Of a DNA stretch of 27,344 nucleotides, positions 8,718-16,610 are shown piece by piece. The translations under genes were made by a program, and so were the position numbers. Source of the stretch: JANRIC01 sp033765345 (GTDB taxonomy: Bacteria > Bacteroidota > Bacteroidia > Cytophagales > Microscillaceae); NCBI GenBank assembly GCA_033765345.1, contig JANRIC010000061.1:1-27344 (forward strand), read 5' to 3'. The notes under the pieces are model-generated. The model did no database searches. It saw only the letters and a list, made by a program, of their open reading frames with translations, and had not been told where the DNA came from. Positions within the stretch are counted from its first letter, which is position 1; every line of letters starts with the position of its first letter.

Positions 8718-8747
8718 AAAATAATTCCAGTAAGTCATTATATCAAA
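8716..8747 (-). promoter_or_regulatory. Bacteroidota promoter of the MerC-like gene
   Basis: On the minus strand, TTTG (8747-8744), a 20-bp spacer and TATTTTTG (8723-8716) match the -33/-7 consensus exactly. Transcription would begin about 7 bases downstream, inside the palindrome at 8703-8717. Confidence 0.6.
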
Positions 8748-8795
8748 CAAAACCGATTAAATTTTAATTTCTCTTTGATGCTCAAAGACTTGACT

Positions 8796-9947
8796 TTATG
8801 TTTCGGACAAATCACCCGCATTAAGAATCGGGGGATTTTTTTTCAAAAACTTAAGCACCTTTTTGGGTTCATCGGTAAGATATAAAAGCTTATGGTATTC
8901 CTTATTCCAGGAGAGCTGTTTGAGCAAGGGGAAGATCATGGTATCAATTTCATAGCGTTGTTTTCCTAGAAACACCATTGGGCTGTAATAATTGTAAGTT
9001 CCATAATGATTTTGGGCAGCATCCATAAAAATTTCTTGGGTAGTTCCAGCACTTCCAGGAGCGAAAATGATTCCATAGAGCGAGACTGCCAGCAGGGTAT
9101 CCTCCCGAATGCTGTTTGAGAAGTACTTGGCAATGTGGCTTGCAAAGAGGTTGCTGGGTTCGTGCCCATAAAACCAGGTAGGAATGGCGAGATTTTCCTG
9201 CCCTTCTGGAAATTTTTTCAATACTTCCTGAGAGGTCTCCAGATAATTATGATCTCGGAAGGAAGGAGCTTTTTTAAGAATTTTTAATGCTTCCCGCAGT
9301 TCGCCCTTGCTTCTACCAGCGAAATAAGCTCCTAGGTTAGCAGCTTCCATAATTCCGGGACCACCGCCAGATGCGATAAAATAGCCGTTTTCGGTCAGTA
9401 TTTTGGCGGTTTTGACGGTTTTTTCATAAAAAGGATTGTCTCTCAGGATATTATGCCCTCCCATAATTCCTACACAACGGCGGGTAGACATGCCGTTTTC
9501 GTCGAAAGGGATCAATTGCCGAAGCGCGTCATCAATGGCGTGGTCATGGATACGCTGATACAGGGCTTCTTTGACAGTGGGTTTAAAGCGGGTTGTGGAG
9601 AAATGTTTATAAATCTTGAGATCGAGGCAATTATCTTCCACAGGCGAATATCCTTCCATCAATTCTTGCCAGGTATAAAGCCCTTTGCGATAAGGTTTAT
9701 AGGGCAAGTGATTTTGGGCAATAAAAATAGTTGCGCCTTTTTCCCGCAGTCTGATTTCCTGCTCTATATTCATTTTACAGCCCAAAAAAGTAGTATTTTT
9801 AATCTCTATTTGAGTCCAATCAATGGGAAAAGCATTGAGGTCAATATCTTGTAAGGTGGTATTTTTCAGAGAAGTAGACTTTGAAAAGTGGATATTCAAA
9901 GATTGGGCATCTTTGATAATCAACTCTTGGGATTTTTTTTCACTCAT
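8796..9947 (-). CDS. LOG-family Rossmann-fold protein
   Basis: The 383-residue protein has the lysine-decarboxylase-like/LOG fold from about residue 155 on. It shows CVGIMGGHNI (158-167), the nucleotide-binding SGGGPGIMEAAN (193-204) and APGSAGTTQEIF (296-307), a variant of the PGGxGTxxE motif. LOG proteins cleave nucleoside 5'-monophosphates such as cytokinin ribotides or purine and pyrimidine nucleotides, releasing the base. This long form has a 150-residue N-terminal extension, part of it (about 20-75) with a pentapeptide-like pattern. The first Gly-Gly of the PGG motif reads PGS here, so activity is not certain. It is flanked by unrelated genes on the same strand. Three 12-bp repeats lie just upstream of its ATG. 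Confidence 0.82.
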   Translation of the reverse strand: MSEKKSQELIIKDAQSLNIHFSKSTSLKNTTLQDIDLNAFPIDWTQIEIKNTTFLGCKMNIEQEIRLREKGATIFIAQNHLPYKPYRKGLYTWQELMEGYSPVEDNCLDLKIYKHFSTTRFKPTVKEALYQRIHDHAIDDALRQLIPFDENGMSTRRCVGIMGGHNILRDNPFYEKTVKTAKILTENGYFIASGGGPGIMEAANLGAYFAGRSKGELREALKILKKAPSFRDHNYLETSQEVLKKFPEGQENLAIPTWFYGHEPSNLFASHIAKYFSNSIREDTLLAVSLYGIIFAPGSAGTTQEIFMDAAQNHYGTYNYYSPMVFLGKQRYEIDTMIFPLLKQLSWNKEYHKLLYLTDEPKKVLKFLKKNPPILNAGDLSET

Positions 9948-9983
9948 AAGGGCAATTCAATTAATTAAAGCCTGACACAGATC

Positions 9984-10019
9984 ATCTTAATTATGATCTT
10001 AGTTACGATCTTATTTAAA
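9984..10019. repeat. Three imperfect 12-bp direct repeats
   Basis: ATCTTAATTATG, ATCTTAGTTACG and ATCTTATTTAAA follow each other without gaps, 37-72 bases upstream of the LOG gene start. Iterated sites at this distance could bind a regulator; nothing in the sequence names it. Confidence 0.45.
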
Positions 10020-10069
10020 AACAGGCATCTAAAATACGAAATAAAAACATAAAAGAGGGTACTTTGGAT

Positions 10070-10105
10070 AAGAAAAGCCCGACTATTTTCAAAATAGCCG
10101 AGCTT
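10070..10105 (-). terminator. Terminator after the quinohemoprotein gene
   Basis: Minus-strand arms AAGCTCGGCTATTTT and AAAATAGTCGGGCTT pair with few mismatches and are followed by TTTTCTT. It lies 21 bases beyond the stop at 10126. Confidence 0.7.
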
Positions 10106-10125
10106 ATGCTGTTTGAATAAAGGCT

Positions 10126-12291
10126 TTATTTCAAGGCTGTCGCTTTGGATGCTGCTATTTGCGCGCTTACTTGGTCTACGGTAGCCTGTATAAAGGCTTT
10201 GAGCCTGCGTACATCCTCTTCATTGAGTCGTCCTTTGAAATTGGGCATTCCTTTTTCTGCTGATGCTCCCTCGAGTACATATTTTTCCAGTTGCTCGATG
10301 ACTTCTTTCTGGGAGTAACCTAAATTGGGGATTCTTCCACCGCTATTCACTGCGGGTACACCGTGGCAAAAAACACAACTATTGATATAAGCCTTTGCAC
10401 CCAAAGGCACATCTGCTGGGTCGTATTTAATGCCTTGTAAAAGAGCTTTGGTAGCTGTTTGAGCAAATTCAGGCATTTTGGCTTTGCCTCCTATGGCAAA
10501 GGTATAGACTTTGCCCGAAGTCTCCGTAGCGGAATGATGCTCGGCCAGTCCATACACGCCTCCCCAACCCACGGCTATGGAAACATACTGCGTGCCGTCT
10601 ATTTCAAAAGTTGCTGGAGCAGCGATTACGCCTGTTCCGGTGGGTGTTTCCCAAAGTTTTTTGCCGGATTTGGCATCATAAGCCACAAATCGCCCGTCTG
10701 CTGTTCCCTGGAACACCAGATTCCCGGCGGTAGTCAGCACGCCGCCATTCCAGGGGGAGATGTGGTCTACCTTCCAGACGGCTTTTTGTCGGATAGGATC
10801 CCAGGCAAGCAGATGCCCAAAAGGTTTGGATTTGGGAGGGACGGCAGAGGCCAATACGCCCGTATTCCATCCGATGGTAGCGTGTGGCCCAGGGGTTTTG
10901 GTGGAGTTATAAGTCCAATCTTTGTCATCTTCAATCACAATCGGCACTCCTTGTGCGGGGATGTACACGAGTCCTGTCTCAGGATTAAAAGCCATCGGGT
11001 GCCAGTTATGTGCGCCATAAGGGCCGGGGATGGCTTCGTAAGCTCCATTTTTGTAGGCGGCTTCGGGGGTTTCTATGGGTCGGCCTTTTTTGTCGTAGCC
11101 TGTGGCCCAGTTGACGGTTACGAAGTTTTTGGCTGAGATGAATTCGCCATTGGTACGATCTATGACAAAGAAGAAGCCGTTTTTAGGTGCTTGCATAATC
11201 ACTTTGCGGTCTTTGCCCTCTATTTTGAGATCAGCCAGGATGAGGTGTTGGGTGGCGGTATAGTCCCAATGGTCGCCGGGGGTAGTCTGGTAATGCCATT
11301 TATATTCGCCATTTTCGGGATTGAGGGCTACGATGGAAGACAGGAACAAATTATCACCTCCTCCGGGGCTGCGGTGGCGGCGATTCCAGGGGGAGCCATT
11401 TCCTACGCCCACATACATGAGGTTGAGATCGGGGTCGTAGGCCATGGCATCCCACATGGTACCTCCTCCTCCTGCTTCCCAATATTTTCCTTTTTCGTCC
11501 CAGGTTTTGGCGGCCATTTCGAGGGCTTTGTTTTCGTAGGGTTTGGAGGGATCACCAGGTACAGAGAAGAATCTCCAGGCTTGTTTGCCTGATTCGGCGT
11601 TGTATGCGGTGATATATCCTCTTACTCCATATTCGCCACCTCCATTGCCGATGATGACCTTGCCTTTGATGACTCGGGGTGCGCCCGTGATGGTATAAGG
11701 CTTAGACGCATCAATCAGGGTGTTTTGCTCCCAGACTTTTTTGCCAGTGGCTGCATCAAGGGCTATCAGACGACCGTCTAGAGAAGCCACAAATACCTTT
11801 CCTTTATAAATGGCTACACCACGATTTACCACATCGCAGCAGGCTTTTTCGCCGTAGCTTCGAGGCACTTGGGGGTCATATTTCCAGATTTCTTTGCCAG
11901 TTCGGGCATCAATGGCAAAAACAATACTCCAGGGTGCTGTCACATACATGATTCCATCTACTACGATGGGCGTGGCTTCTACGCCACGGATGGATTCCAG
12001 ATCATAGCTCCAGACGAGCCCTAGGTCTTTTACATTTTCAGTAGTGATTTTTTTGAGTTGGCTGAAACGGTTTTCATAATAATTGAGTCCGTAATTGAGC
12101 CAGTCGGCTGAATTTTCATGGGCTTGAACAAGTCGTTCATCATCAATGGCTTCGGTTATTTTTCTGATATGCGCTTCGGAGCCTGGGGCAGTATTGGTGT
12201 TTGTGTTGTTTTGAGGGTCTCCACCACCACAAGCATACAGCAATAGGCAGAGAGCCATACTTGAAAGAGAATAGATTTTGTTGAGTCTCAT
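10126..12291 (-). CDS. PQQ-dependent quinohemoprotein dehydrogenase, lipoprotein form
   Basis: The 721-residue protein resembles type II quinohemoprotein alcohol dehydrogenases. A lipobox (LLLYAC, Cys21) replaces the usual cleaved signal. The propeller (about 60-600) shows the adjacent-cysteine pair CCDVVNRG (Cys151-152) that forms the PQQ-covering disulfide in this family, VGVGNGSPWN (about 294-303) and PGDHWDYTATQ (339-349) from the active-site face, and repeated AxDAxTGKxxW docking motifs. A C-terminal cytochrome c carries CVFCH (639-643) with a likely axial Met682. It should oxidise an alcohol or sugar in the periplasm and pass electrons through its heme to the respiratory chain. No PQQ synthesis genes are in the window. 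The exact substrate cannot be read from sequence. The gene has its own terminator. Confidence 0.93.
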   Translation of the reverse strand: MRLNKIYSLSSMALCLLLYACGGGDPQNNTNTNTAPGSEAHIRKITEAIDDERLVQAHENSADWLNYGLNYYENRFSQLKKITTENVKDLGLVWSYDLESIRGVEATPIVVDGIMYVTAPWSIVFAIDARTGKEIWKYDPQVPRSYGEKACCDVVNRGVAIYKGKVFVASLDGRLIALDAATGKKVWEQNTLIDASKPYTITGAPRVIKGKVIIGNGGGEYGVRGYITAYNAESGKQAWRFFSVPGDPSKPYENKALEMAAKTWDEKGKYWEAGGGGTMWDAMAYDPDLNLMYVGVGNGSPWNRRHRSPGGGDNLFLSSIVALNPENGEYKWHYQTTPGDHWDYTATQHLILADLKIEGKDRKVIMQAPKNGFFFVIDRTNGEFISAKNFVTVNWATGYDKKGRPIETPEAAYKNGAYEAIPGPYGAHNWHPMAFNPETGLVYIPAQGVPIVIEDDKDWTYNSTKTPGPHATIGWNTGVLASAVPPKSKPFGHLLAWDPIRQKAVWKVDHISPWNGGVLTTAGNLVFQGTADGRFVAYDAKSGKKLWETPTGTGVIAAPATFEIDGTQYVSIAVGWGGVYGLAEHHSATETSGKVYTFAIGGKAKMPEFAQTATKALLQGIKYDPADVPLGAKAYINSCVFCHGVPAVNSGGRIPNLGYSQKEVIEQLEKYVLEGASAEKGMPNFKGRLNEEDVRRLKAFIQATVDQVSAQIAASKATALK

Positions 12292-12430
12292 AAAATTTAA
12301 AGATTAGTGAAGAAAATAGTATTTTTCTTGGCTCTATTTAAGAAATAATAAGAATAAATACAATTTTTTATTGATATATTATTATAAAATAAAAATAACT
12401 CGAGAGAACAGCGCAGCCTTGTGATGCGGA

Positions 12431-12763
12431 AATTTGGAAACGCCTCGCAGTTCGGTTTGAAGGTTTTGGAAAATTTGGAAACGCCTCGCAGTTCGGTTTG
12501 GAAGTTTTGAGAAATTTAGAAACGCCTCGCAGTTCGGTTTGAAGGTTTTGGAAAATTTAGAATCGCCTTGCGGTTCGGTTTGAAGGTTTTGGAAAATTTG
12601 GAAACGCCTCGCAGTTCGGTTTGAAGGTTTTGAGAAATTTGGAAACGCCTCGCAGTTCGTCTTTGGGAGGTTTTGGAAAATTTAGAAACGCCTCGCAGTT
12701 CGGTTTGAAGGTTTTGAGAAATTTGGAAACGCCTCGCGGTTCGTCTTTGGGAGGTTTTTGTTT
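12431..12763. repeat. 41-bp tandem repeat array (minisatellite)
   Basis: About eight and a half units start at 12431, 12472, 12513, 12554, 12595, 12636, 12679 and 12720. Most units are 41 bp; the one starting at 12636 is 43 bp because TCTTTGGGA replaces GGTTTGAA, and the last partial unit shares this variant. The core is CGCCTCGCAGTTCG flanked by AATTTGGAAA and a GGTTTTG tail. A degraded unit may precede it near 12405. The units abut, so it is not a CRISPR array. The right part of the array encodes the C-terminus of the gene at 12557-13708. Confidence 0.9.
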
Positions 12764-13708
12764 TTTGGCCTTATTCTTGTTGGGGGGAGTATCTGCTGGG
12801 ATAAATCCTGCTCTTTTTTGAATTTCATAGATCAGGGAATCCTTCCGATATTGGCGATACTTTTTATCCTCTCGGCTTGTTTTGGGGAAGCGTTGCTTTT
12901 CCTTAGGAGGGTTGAACCCAGGGTAGTATTTTTTGAAATCAGCCTCTAAGTTCCGGTTAGATTTCCCCTTTTCCTTGATATAGTACTGATAATAGTTAGC
13001 GATTAACCGCGGATAGCTATCGCGGTCTATCTTCAGGGGTTTGCCTAGGTACTTTTCTACAAAGCGATAGACCTCGCCCAAAGTCTCAAACTCTTTAAAA
13101 AGACCTTCTGCAGCAAGATGAGTCTTAGAAAATCCTCCTCCATTGTAAGCAATTACATTGTAACAAGCATTGGATACTTGTAATAAGAGCAAGTTATCTG
13201 CCTCCGGAGCAGCTACTTCAGGAGTAATTTCCAATTTATCAAGAAAGAACAAACTGTTGAAATCAGAGTTGGGACCTGGAGTACTACGATAAGGACAACC
13301 ATATTCTGCATGTGAAAGTCCGTCTTCAAGTATATAACCTCCGTAAGATTTAGTTACATTACGGAAACCTGCATATATCATTACGGTGCCAGGATGGATA
13401 TCTCCTGAACCTTTGAAAATACGAGTGATTTCATATTTTCTAAATTTATGATATTTGCTAGAATCTTTATTGAATAATTCTAACTCTTCTGTCGGAATAG
13501 CTTCAAAGATAAAATCTGCGTTTTGGAATACTTCCTTTCGGATTTTTTCTATCTCCTCCTTGCTTGGGGGTTCCTGATAGATTTGAGCTTCGGCAGATAG
13601 CCACATACTGCCTAGTAAGAAGCAGACCGGGCCAAAGAGCATCACGGTGCATCGGCATAGCCGCACACATAAGCATAAAAAAGCATAAAAATGGAACATA
13701 ATAAACAT
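12557..13708 (-). CDS. Secreted hypothetical protein with repeat-derived C-terminus
   Basis: No family was recognised. The product is 383 residues from the first ATG; the ATG at 13642 (MLFGPVCFLLGSMWLSAEAQ) gives a cleaner signal peptide and may be the true start. Residues about 60-170 form a mixed domain with KYEITRIFKGSGDIHPGTVMIY and a Cys-rich piece (GCPYRSTPGPNSD), loosely netrin/TIMP-like. A lysine-rich stretch (about 260-325) follows. The last 65 residues are two near-identical 28-residue repeats (PPKDE.RGVSKFLKTFKPNC, then EAF.NFPK) and RTARRF, encoded entirely by the 41/43-bp array. The end of the protein therefore depends on repeat number and phase. Function is unknown. Confidence 0.6.
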   Translation of the reverse strand: MFIMFHFYAFLCLCVRLCRCTVMLFGPVCFLLGSMWLSAEAQIYQEPPSKEEIEKIRKEVFQNADFIFEAIPTEELELFNKDSSKYHKFRKYEITRIFKGSGDIHPGTVMIYAGFRNVTKSYGGYILEDGLSHAEYGCPYRSTPGPNSDFNSLFFLDKLEITPEVAAPEADNLLLLQVSNACYNVIAYNGGGFSKTHLAAEGLFKEFETLGEVYRFVEKYLGKPLKIDRDSYPRLIANYYQYYIKEKGKSNRNLEADFKKYYPGFNPPKEKQRFPKTSREDKKYRQYRKDSLIYEIQKRAGFIPADTPPNKNKAKKQKPPKDEPRGVSKFLKTFKPNCEAFLNFPKPPKDELRGVSKFLKTFKPNCEAFPNFPKPSNRTARRF

Positions 13709-13880
13709 TGGTTTGAGGTTGATTAAAAATTACATACAGGACTGGGTACTAAAAAAAATAAAAATTTACTGGTCTTTGGCTAAGATAGGTTCTTTGGAGG
13801 TAAAAAGCAAGAAAAATCTTGTAATATAGAGAAGTATCTTTGACCGGAAAATAAAAATCGAAACTATACGCCTGCTTAAT

Positions 13881-14684
13881 TTACTCGACATCAAAAACAT
13901 CCGCCGGGTCTAGCGCAAAGCCTTCCAAAACTTTGGAATGTACTTTGCCTGATGCTTTTGCTTCTGAATAAAGCACAAAGCTGTGGGTTTTGGCATCCAA
14001 TACTTCAATTGAGATCTGTTGTTTTTTGGGGCTAATTTCCCAATATTCCTGTACGCCAAAGTCGGCATATTTTTGTTTTTTACGCGTGCGAAGTTTGCGG
14101 TAGTTGGAAGGGGAAAGTATTTCTATGACCAATTCGGGGGCAGTCTCGATACAGTTTTCTTGAATGAATTCATATTTGGACAGGGAAATGTATAAAATGT
14201 CTGGTTTCAAGGTCGTTCCATCGTTTATTTTGAGCGAAACGGGGGCTACATAGGTTTTACCCAGTTTGTTTTTTTTGACAAACATACCCAACTCAATGTG
14301 GATATTTGATAGGATTTCTTGGTGTAGAGGTTTTGGATCCATGTCTACATAAATTTTATAATCAAGCAATTCGACTTTAACTCTCAAATCTGGCGGGAAA
14401 TAGGTAGGATTTTGCAAATCTTCAAAAGTCCATTTTTTGTTTTTGGGAAATTTGGCGATGATTTCCAAAATATCTTGCTGATTATAATGGTCTTTTACTT
14501 CAAAATAGGGTGTATTTTGAGGGGCATAGTCTTCTTGATCCCAGGTATCTTCATCTTCTACTGTGGGCGGTGTGGGGGTATGGTTCTTTCGAAAAAACGC
14601 TATTAAGGCTTTCAAATGCTCTTTTTCCTCCTTGTTGAGTGCAGCTACTTCGGCATTCCAATCTATTAAAGTATCTTTTTCCAT
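13881..14684 (-). CDS. Uma2 family (DUF820) endonuclease-like protein
   Basis: The 267-residue protein has an N-terminal acidic helical extension (1-90) and a C-terminal Uma2/DUF820 domain with the PD-(D/E)XK nuclease layout. Pro161-Asp162 occurs in LKPDILYIS, and Glu188 in ELVIEILSPSN is followed by basic residues (TRKKQKY), then YADFGVQEYWEI, which is characteristic of the family. Members are abundant in cyanobacteria and some Bacteroidota; they are predicted nucleases of unproven role, often in expanded paralog sets. There are no transposase genes beside it. It has its own promoter upstream, with a palindrome at the predicted transcription start. Confidence 0.85.
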   Translation of the reverse strand: MEKDTLIDWNAEVAALNKEEKEHLKALIAFFRKNHTPTPPTVEDEDTWDQEDYAPQNTPYFEVKDHYNQQDILEIIAKFPKNKKWTFEDLQNPTYFPPDLRVKVELLDYKIYVDMDPKPLHQEILSNIHIELGMFVKKNKLGKTYVAPVSLKINDGTTLKPDILYISLSKYEFIQENCIETAPELVIEILSPSNYRKLRTRKKQKYADFGVQEYWEISPKKQQISIEVLDAKTHSFVLYSEAKASGKVHSKVLEGFALDPADVFDVE

Positions 14685-14786
14685 ATTGACTTCGTGAAAT
14701 TATACTGAGATTAAATTGATTAATAATACAAGGCCTTTCCAGGGCAAGTTTTTAAGGATTTACAAATTCTTTTTTGCAAACCATTT

Positions 14787-14799
14787 TATACTAAGTATA
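14787..14799. promoter_or_regulatory. Perfect 13-bp palindrome at the Uma2 transcript start
   Basis: TATACT-A-AGTATA is a perfect inverted repeat, 3 bases downstream of the -7 box of the Uma2-family gene. The position suits a repressor site. Confidence 0.4.
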
Positions 14800-14802
14800 G
14801 AC

Positions 14803-14833
14803 CAAATATACGCAATTCGGGAGATATAAACAA
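14803..14833 (-). promoter_or_regulatory. Bacteroidota promoter of the Uma2-family gene
   Basis: On the minus strand TTG (14833-14831), a 20-bp spacer and TATATTTG (14810-14803) fit the consensus. The leader to the ATG at 14684 would be about 110 bases. Confidence 0.5.
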
Positions 14834-14862
14834 GATCGGCGTTCAAAGTCACTGTTCTCGAA

Positions 14863-14890
14863 TAAAAAAAGGCGGATAAACCACCTTTTT
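14863..14890 (-). terminator. Terminator after the TerB-like gene
   Basis: On the minus strand AAAAAGGTGG and CCGCCTTTTT pair (one G-U) around TTTAT and run into TTTTTTTATT. It lies 20 bases beyond the stop at 14911. Confidence 0.8.
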
Positions 14891-14910
14891 AAGAAAAGAG
14901 ATATTTAAAA

Positions 14911-15843
14911 TTATTTTCCAGAGAGCAGAGAGCCTAAGATATTGCCCAGTGCGCTACCGCCTTGACCTTGTTTTTTGGCACCACCACCGATGATGTCTAC
15001 CAGATTACCCAAGCCCTTGCCTTTGCTAGTTGCAGCGATTACGGTATTGAGGAGTCCTCCCAGGTTTGCACCACCTTTACCTTGCCCGCCGCCAAGCATG
15101 CCACCGATTAGGTTGCCTAGTCCACCCATAGCCCCTGCATTGGCAGTTTGGGTTTGTCCTTGTGCTTGATTACCTGCCATGAGACCACTCAAAAGACCAC
15201 CGATTGTACCTGCCAGTCCGCCAGCCTGATTTTTGGGGTCTTTGTTATTCATCATATTATTGATTACATAAAAAGCAGCTCCTGTAAGTACAGCACTGAT
15301 GGTAGAGCCTTTCAGGAAGTTTCCGGTAGGGATGCCGGCTTTTTTGAACATGCCCTCAAGACCTGTTTTTTCGAGGAAGTTGTTGGGAGTTTCTTTGGGT
15401 TCGCCTTTTTCGTCCAGGTCAGCGTTTCCGTCTGTTCCTTCTACTTCTTTGTTGGCGGCTTGTACATATTTCTGGAGAGCATCGTACTGCTCATCACTGA
15501 TTTCGAGGATCTGATTTACTTGTTGAATCTGGGCTACTTCTTCTTTTTCCAGATCACCATCTTTATAAGCAAGATTTAAGAGGTCGGTAACCAGTGCAAA
15601 TTTCAGTTCATTGTCTTTGAAATTAGCCAGGTTTCCTTTCATGTCGATCCCTGCGGGGTTTTTCATAGCGTTTTTCACCTGCTCTATGTTGTCACCCGAA
15701 AGGCCAGCTACGGCGGCCATTTGCTCCATAAAAGCAATTTCTTCTTCGGAATTGTCGTGATCGGCAGAAGCCAGGGCACTTAATAAAACGAGATAAGAAG
15801 TTCTGACAGTCTCACTTTGTTGTAGGAATGCTTGTTGGTCCAT
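14911..15843 (-). CDS. TerB-like N-terminal domain with glycine-rich tail
   Basis: Residues 1-150 form an all-helical domain with two EF-like acidic helices (SADHDNSEEEIAFMEQ, then AYKDGDLEKEEVAQI), resembling TerB/DUF533-type tellurite-resistance-related domains. A conserved-looking linker is followed by a hydrophobic helix (STISAVLTGAAFYVINNMM, about 182-200). The last 100 residues are Gly/Ala/Gln-rich (GGLGNLIGGMLGGGQGKGG). The protein may associate with membranes through the tail. It lies 141 bases downstream of the Kbp-like gene on the same strand, so the two are probably cotranscribed envelope or ion-stress proteins (inference). The TerB assignment is moderate. Confidence 0.6.
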   Translation of the reverse strand: MDQQAFLQQSETVRTSYLVLLSALASADHDNSEEEIAFMEQMAAVAGLSGDNIEQVKNAMKNPAGIDMKGNLANFKDNELKFALVTDLLNLAYKDGDLEKEEVAQIQQVNQILEISDEQYDALQKYVQAANKEVEGTDGNADLDEKGEPKETPNNFLEKTGLEGMFKKAGIPTGNFLKGSTISAVLTGAAFYVINNMMNNKDPKNQAGGLAGTIGGLLSGLMAGNQAQGQTQTANAGAMGGLGNLIGGMLGGGQGKGGANLGGLLNTVIAATSKGKGLGNLVDIIGGGAKKQGQGGSALGNILGSLLSGK

Positions 15844-15984
15844 AAAATTAAGGTTTATTAATTGTACCAGATAAAATTAAGAAAACGTATTAGAAATCGA
15901 GTCGGCGGTCTATTGTGCGCGATCGAGCGAATGCTAAAAAAGATGTTCAGGAAATAGGCAAGAACCCACTTCCTGAGAAGAGAC

Positions 15985-16428
15985 CTATTCGGCAGGAGGG
16001 ATGGTCAGTTTCCAATCCGGATAAATCACATTGGGGTCATCGTTGTAGTTTTTCCAAATACTTTTATTGGCTTCAAATATTTTTGGAAATTTGCTGCCGT
16101 CTCCATAAAATTTCTCGGCAATACCCCACAAAGTATCGCCAGATTTTACGGTGTAGACGGTTTCTCCGCTTTCAGTAACTACCGAACCTTCTACTTTAGG
16201 CATCACGGTAAGATTATCGGTTACGCCAGAAACCCCTGCGGTTCCTTTGATAAGGCTGATTACCTGATCTTTCAGCTCTGCACTTTCCACAGAACCCCCA
16301 ATGGTCACGGCAGCGTCGTCAACCTCTATGCTCAGGTTATCAACAGCTACTTTACTTTGAACAAGTTTTGTAATTTTGTCGGCCAATTCTTTGGATGCGC
16401 CTTCTTTGGCAAAATCTAAAATTCCCAT
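15985..16428 (-). CDS. kbp: BON-LysM protein, Kbp/YgaU-like
   Basis: The 147-residue protein matches Escherichia coli Kbp (YgaU) in size and order: a short N-terminal MGILDFAKEGASKELADK, a BON domain (about 20-78, VTIGGSVESAELKDQVISLI) and a C-terminal LysM domain (about 91-143, YTVKSGDTLWGIAEKFYGDG). Kbp binds potassium in the cytoplasm and responds to envelope or osmotic stress; no signal peptide is seen here either. A ten-residue longer reading frame exists, but the -7 box at 16458-16465 overlaps its start, so the ATG at 16428 is preferred. Confidence 0.9.
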   Translation of the reverse strand: MGILDFAKEGASKELADKITKLVQSKVAVDNLSIEVDDAAVTIGGSVESAELKDQVISLIKGTAGVSGVTDNLTVMPKVEGSVVTESGETVYTVKSGDTLWGIAEKFYGDGSKFPKIFEANKSIWKNYNDDPNVIYPDWKLTIPPAE

Positions 16429-16457
16429 GATTGAAAAGTTTTTGTGAATGAATAACA

Positions 16458-16465
16458 CAAAGCTA
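16458..16465 (-). promoter_or_regulatory. -7 box of the Kbp-like gene
   Basis: TAGCTTTG on the minus strand matches TAnnTTTG, 30 bases before the ATG at 16428. No clear -33 element is visible. Confidence 0.42.
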
Positions 16466-16560
16466 AGAATATTTTTCGGTTATACTAATTAATTTTTTTT
16501 TGTTTCAGAAATCCAAAATTAAATAGTAGAAATTTCCTTTATGACTGAAAAGAGAAGGTA

Positions 16561-16595
16561 TTTGGGGGTTTTTACCTGCACATTTTATACTTTTG
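16561..16595 (+). promoter_or_regulatory. Promoter of the NUDIX gene
   Basis: TTTG (16561-16564), a 23-bp spacer and TACTTTTG (16588-16595) match the consensus at the long end of the spacing range. Transcription would start near 16602, only about 9 bases before the GTG at 16611. Confidence 0.48.
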
Positions 16596-16610
16596 AAAAA
16601 ACATAAACCT

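Noticed and set aside
10459..11136. 225-codon plus-strand frame
   Set aside because: It lies antisense inside the quinohemoprotein gene, which has a complete family signature; a shadow frame.
12431..12763. Possible CRISPR array
   Set aside because: The units touch each other without variable spacers, so it is a tandem repeat.
13831..13838. Plus-strand TATCTTTG box
   Set aside because: It matches the -7 consensus but has no plus-strand gene downstream; probably chance in AT-rich DNA.
15148..15579. 143-codon plus-strand frame with hydrophobic stretches
   Set aside because: It is antisense to the TerB-like/glycine-rich gene and its hydrophobicity mirrors that gene's composition.
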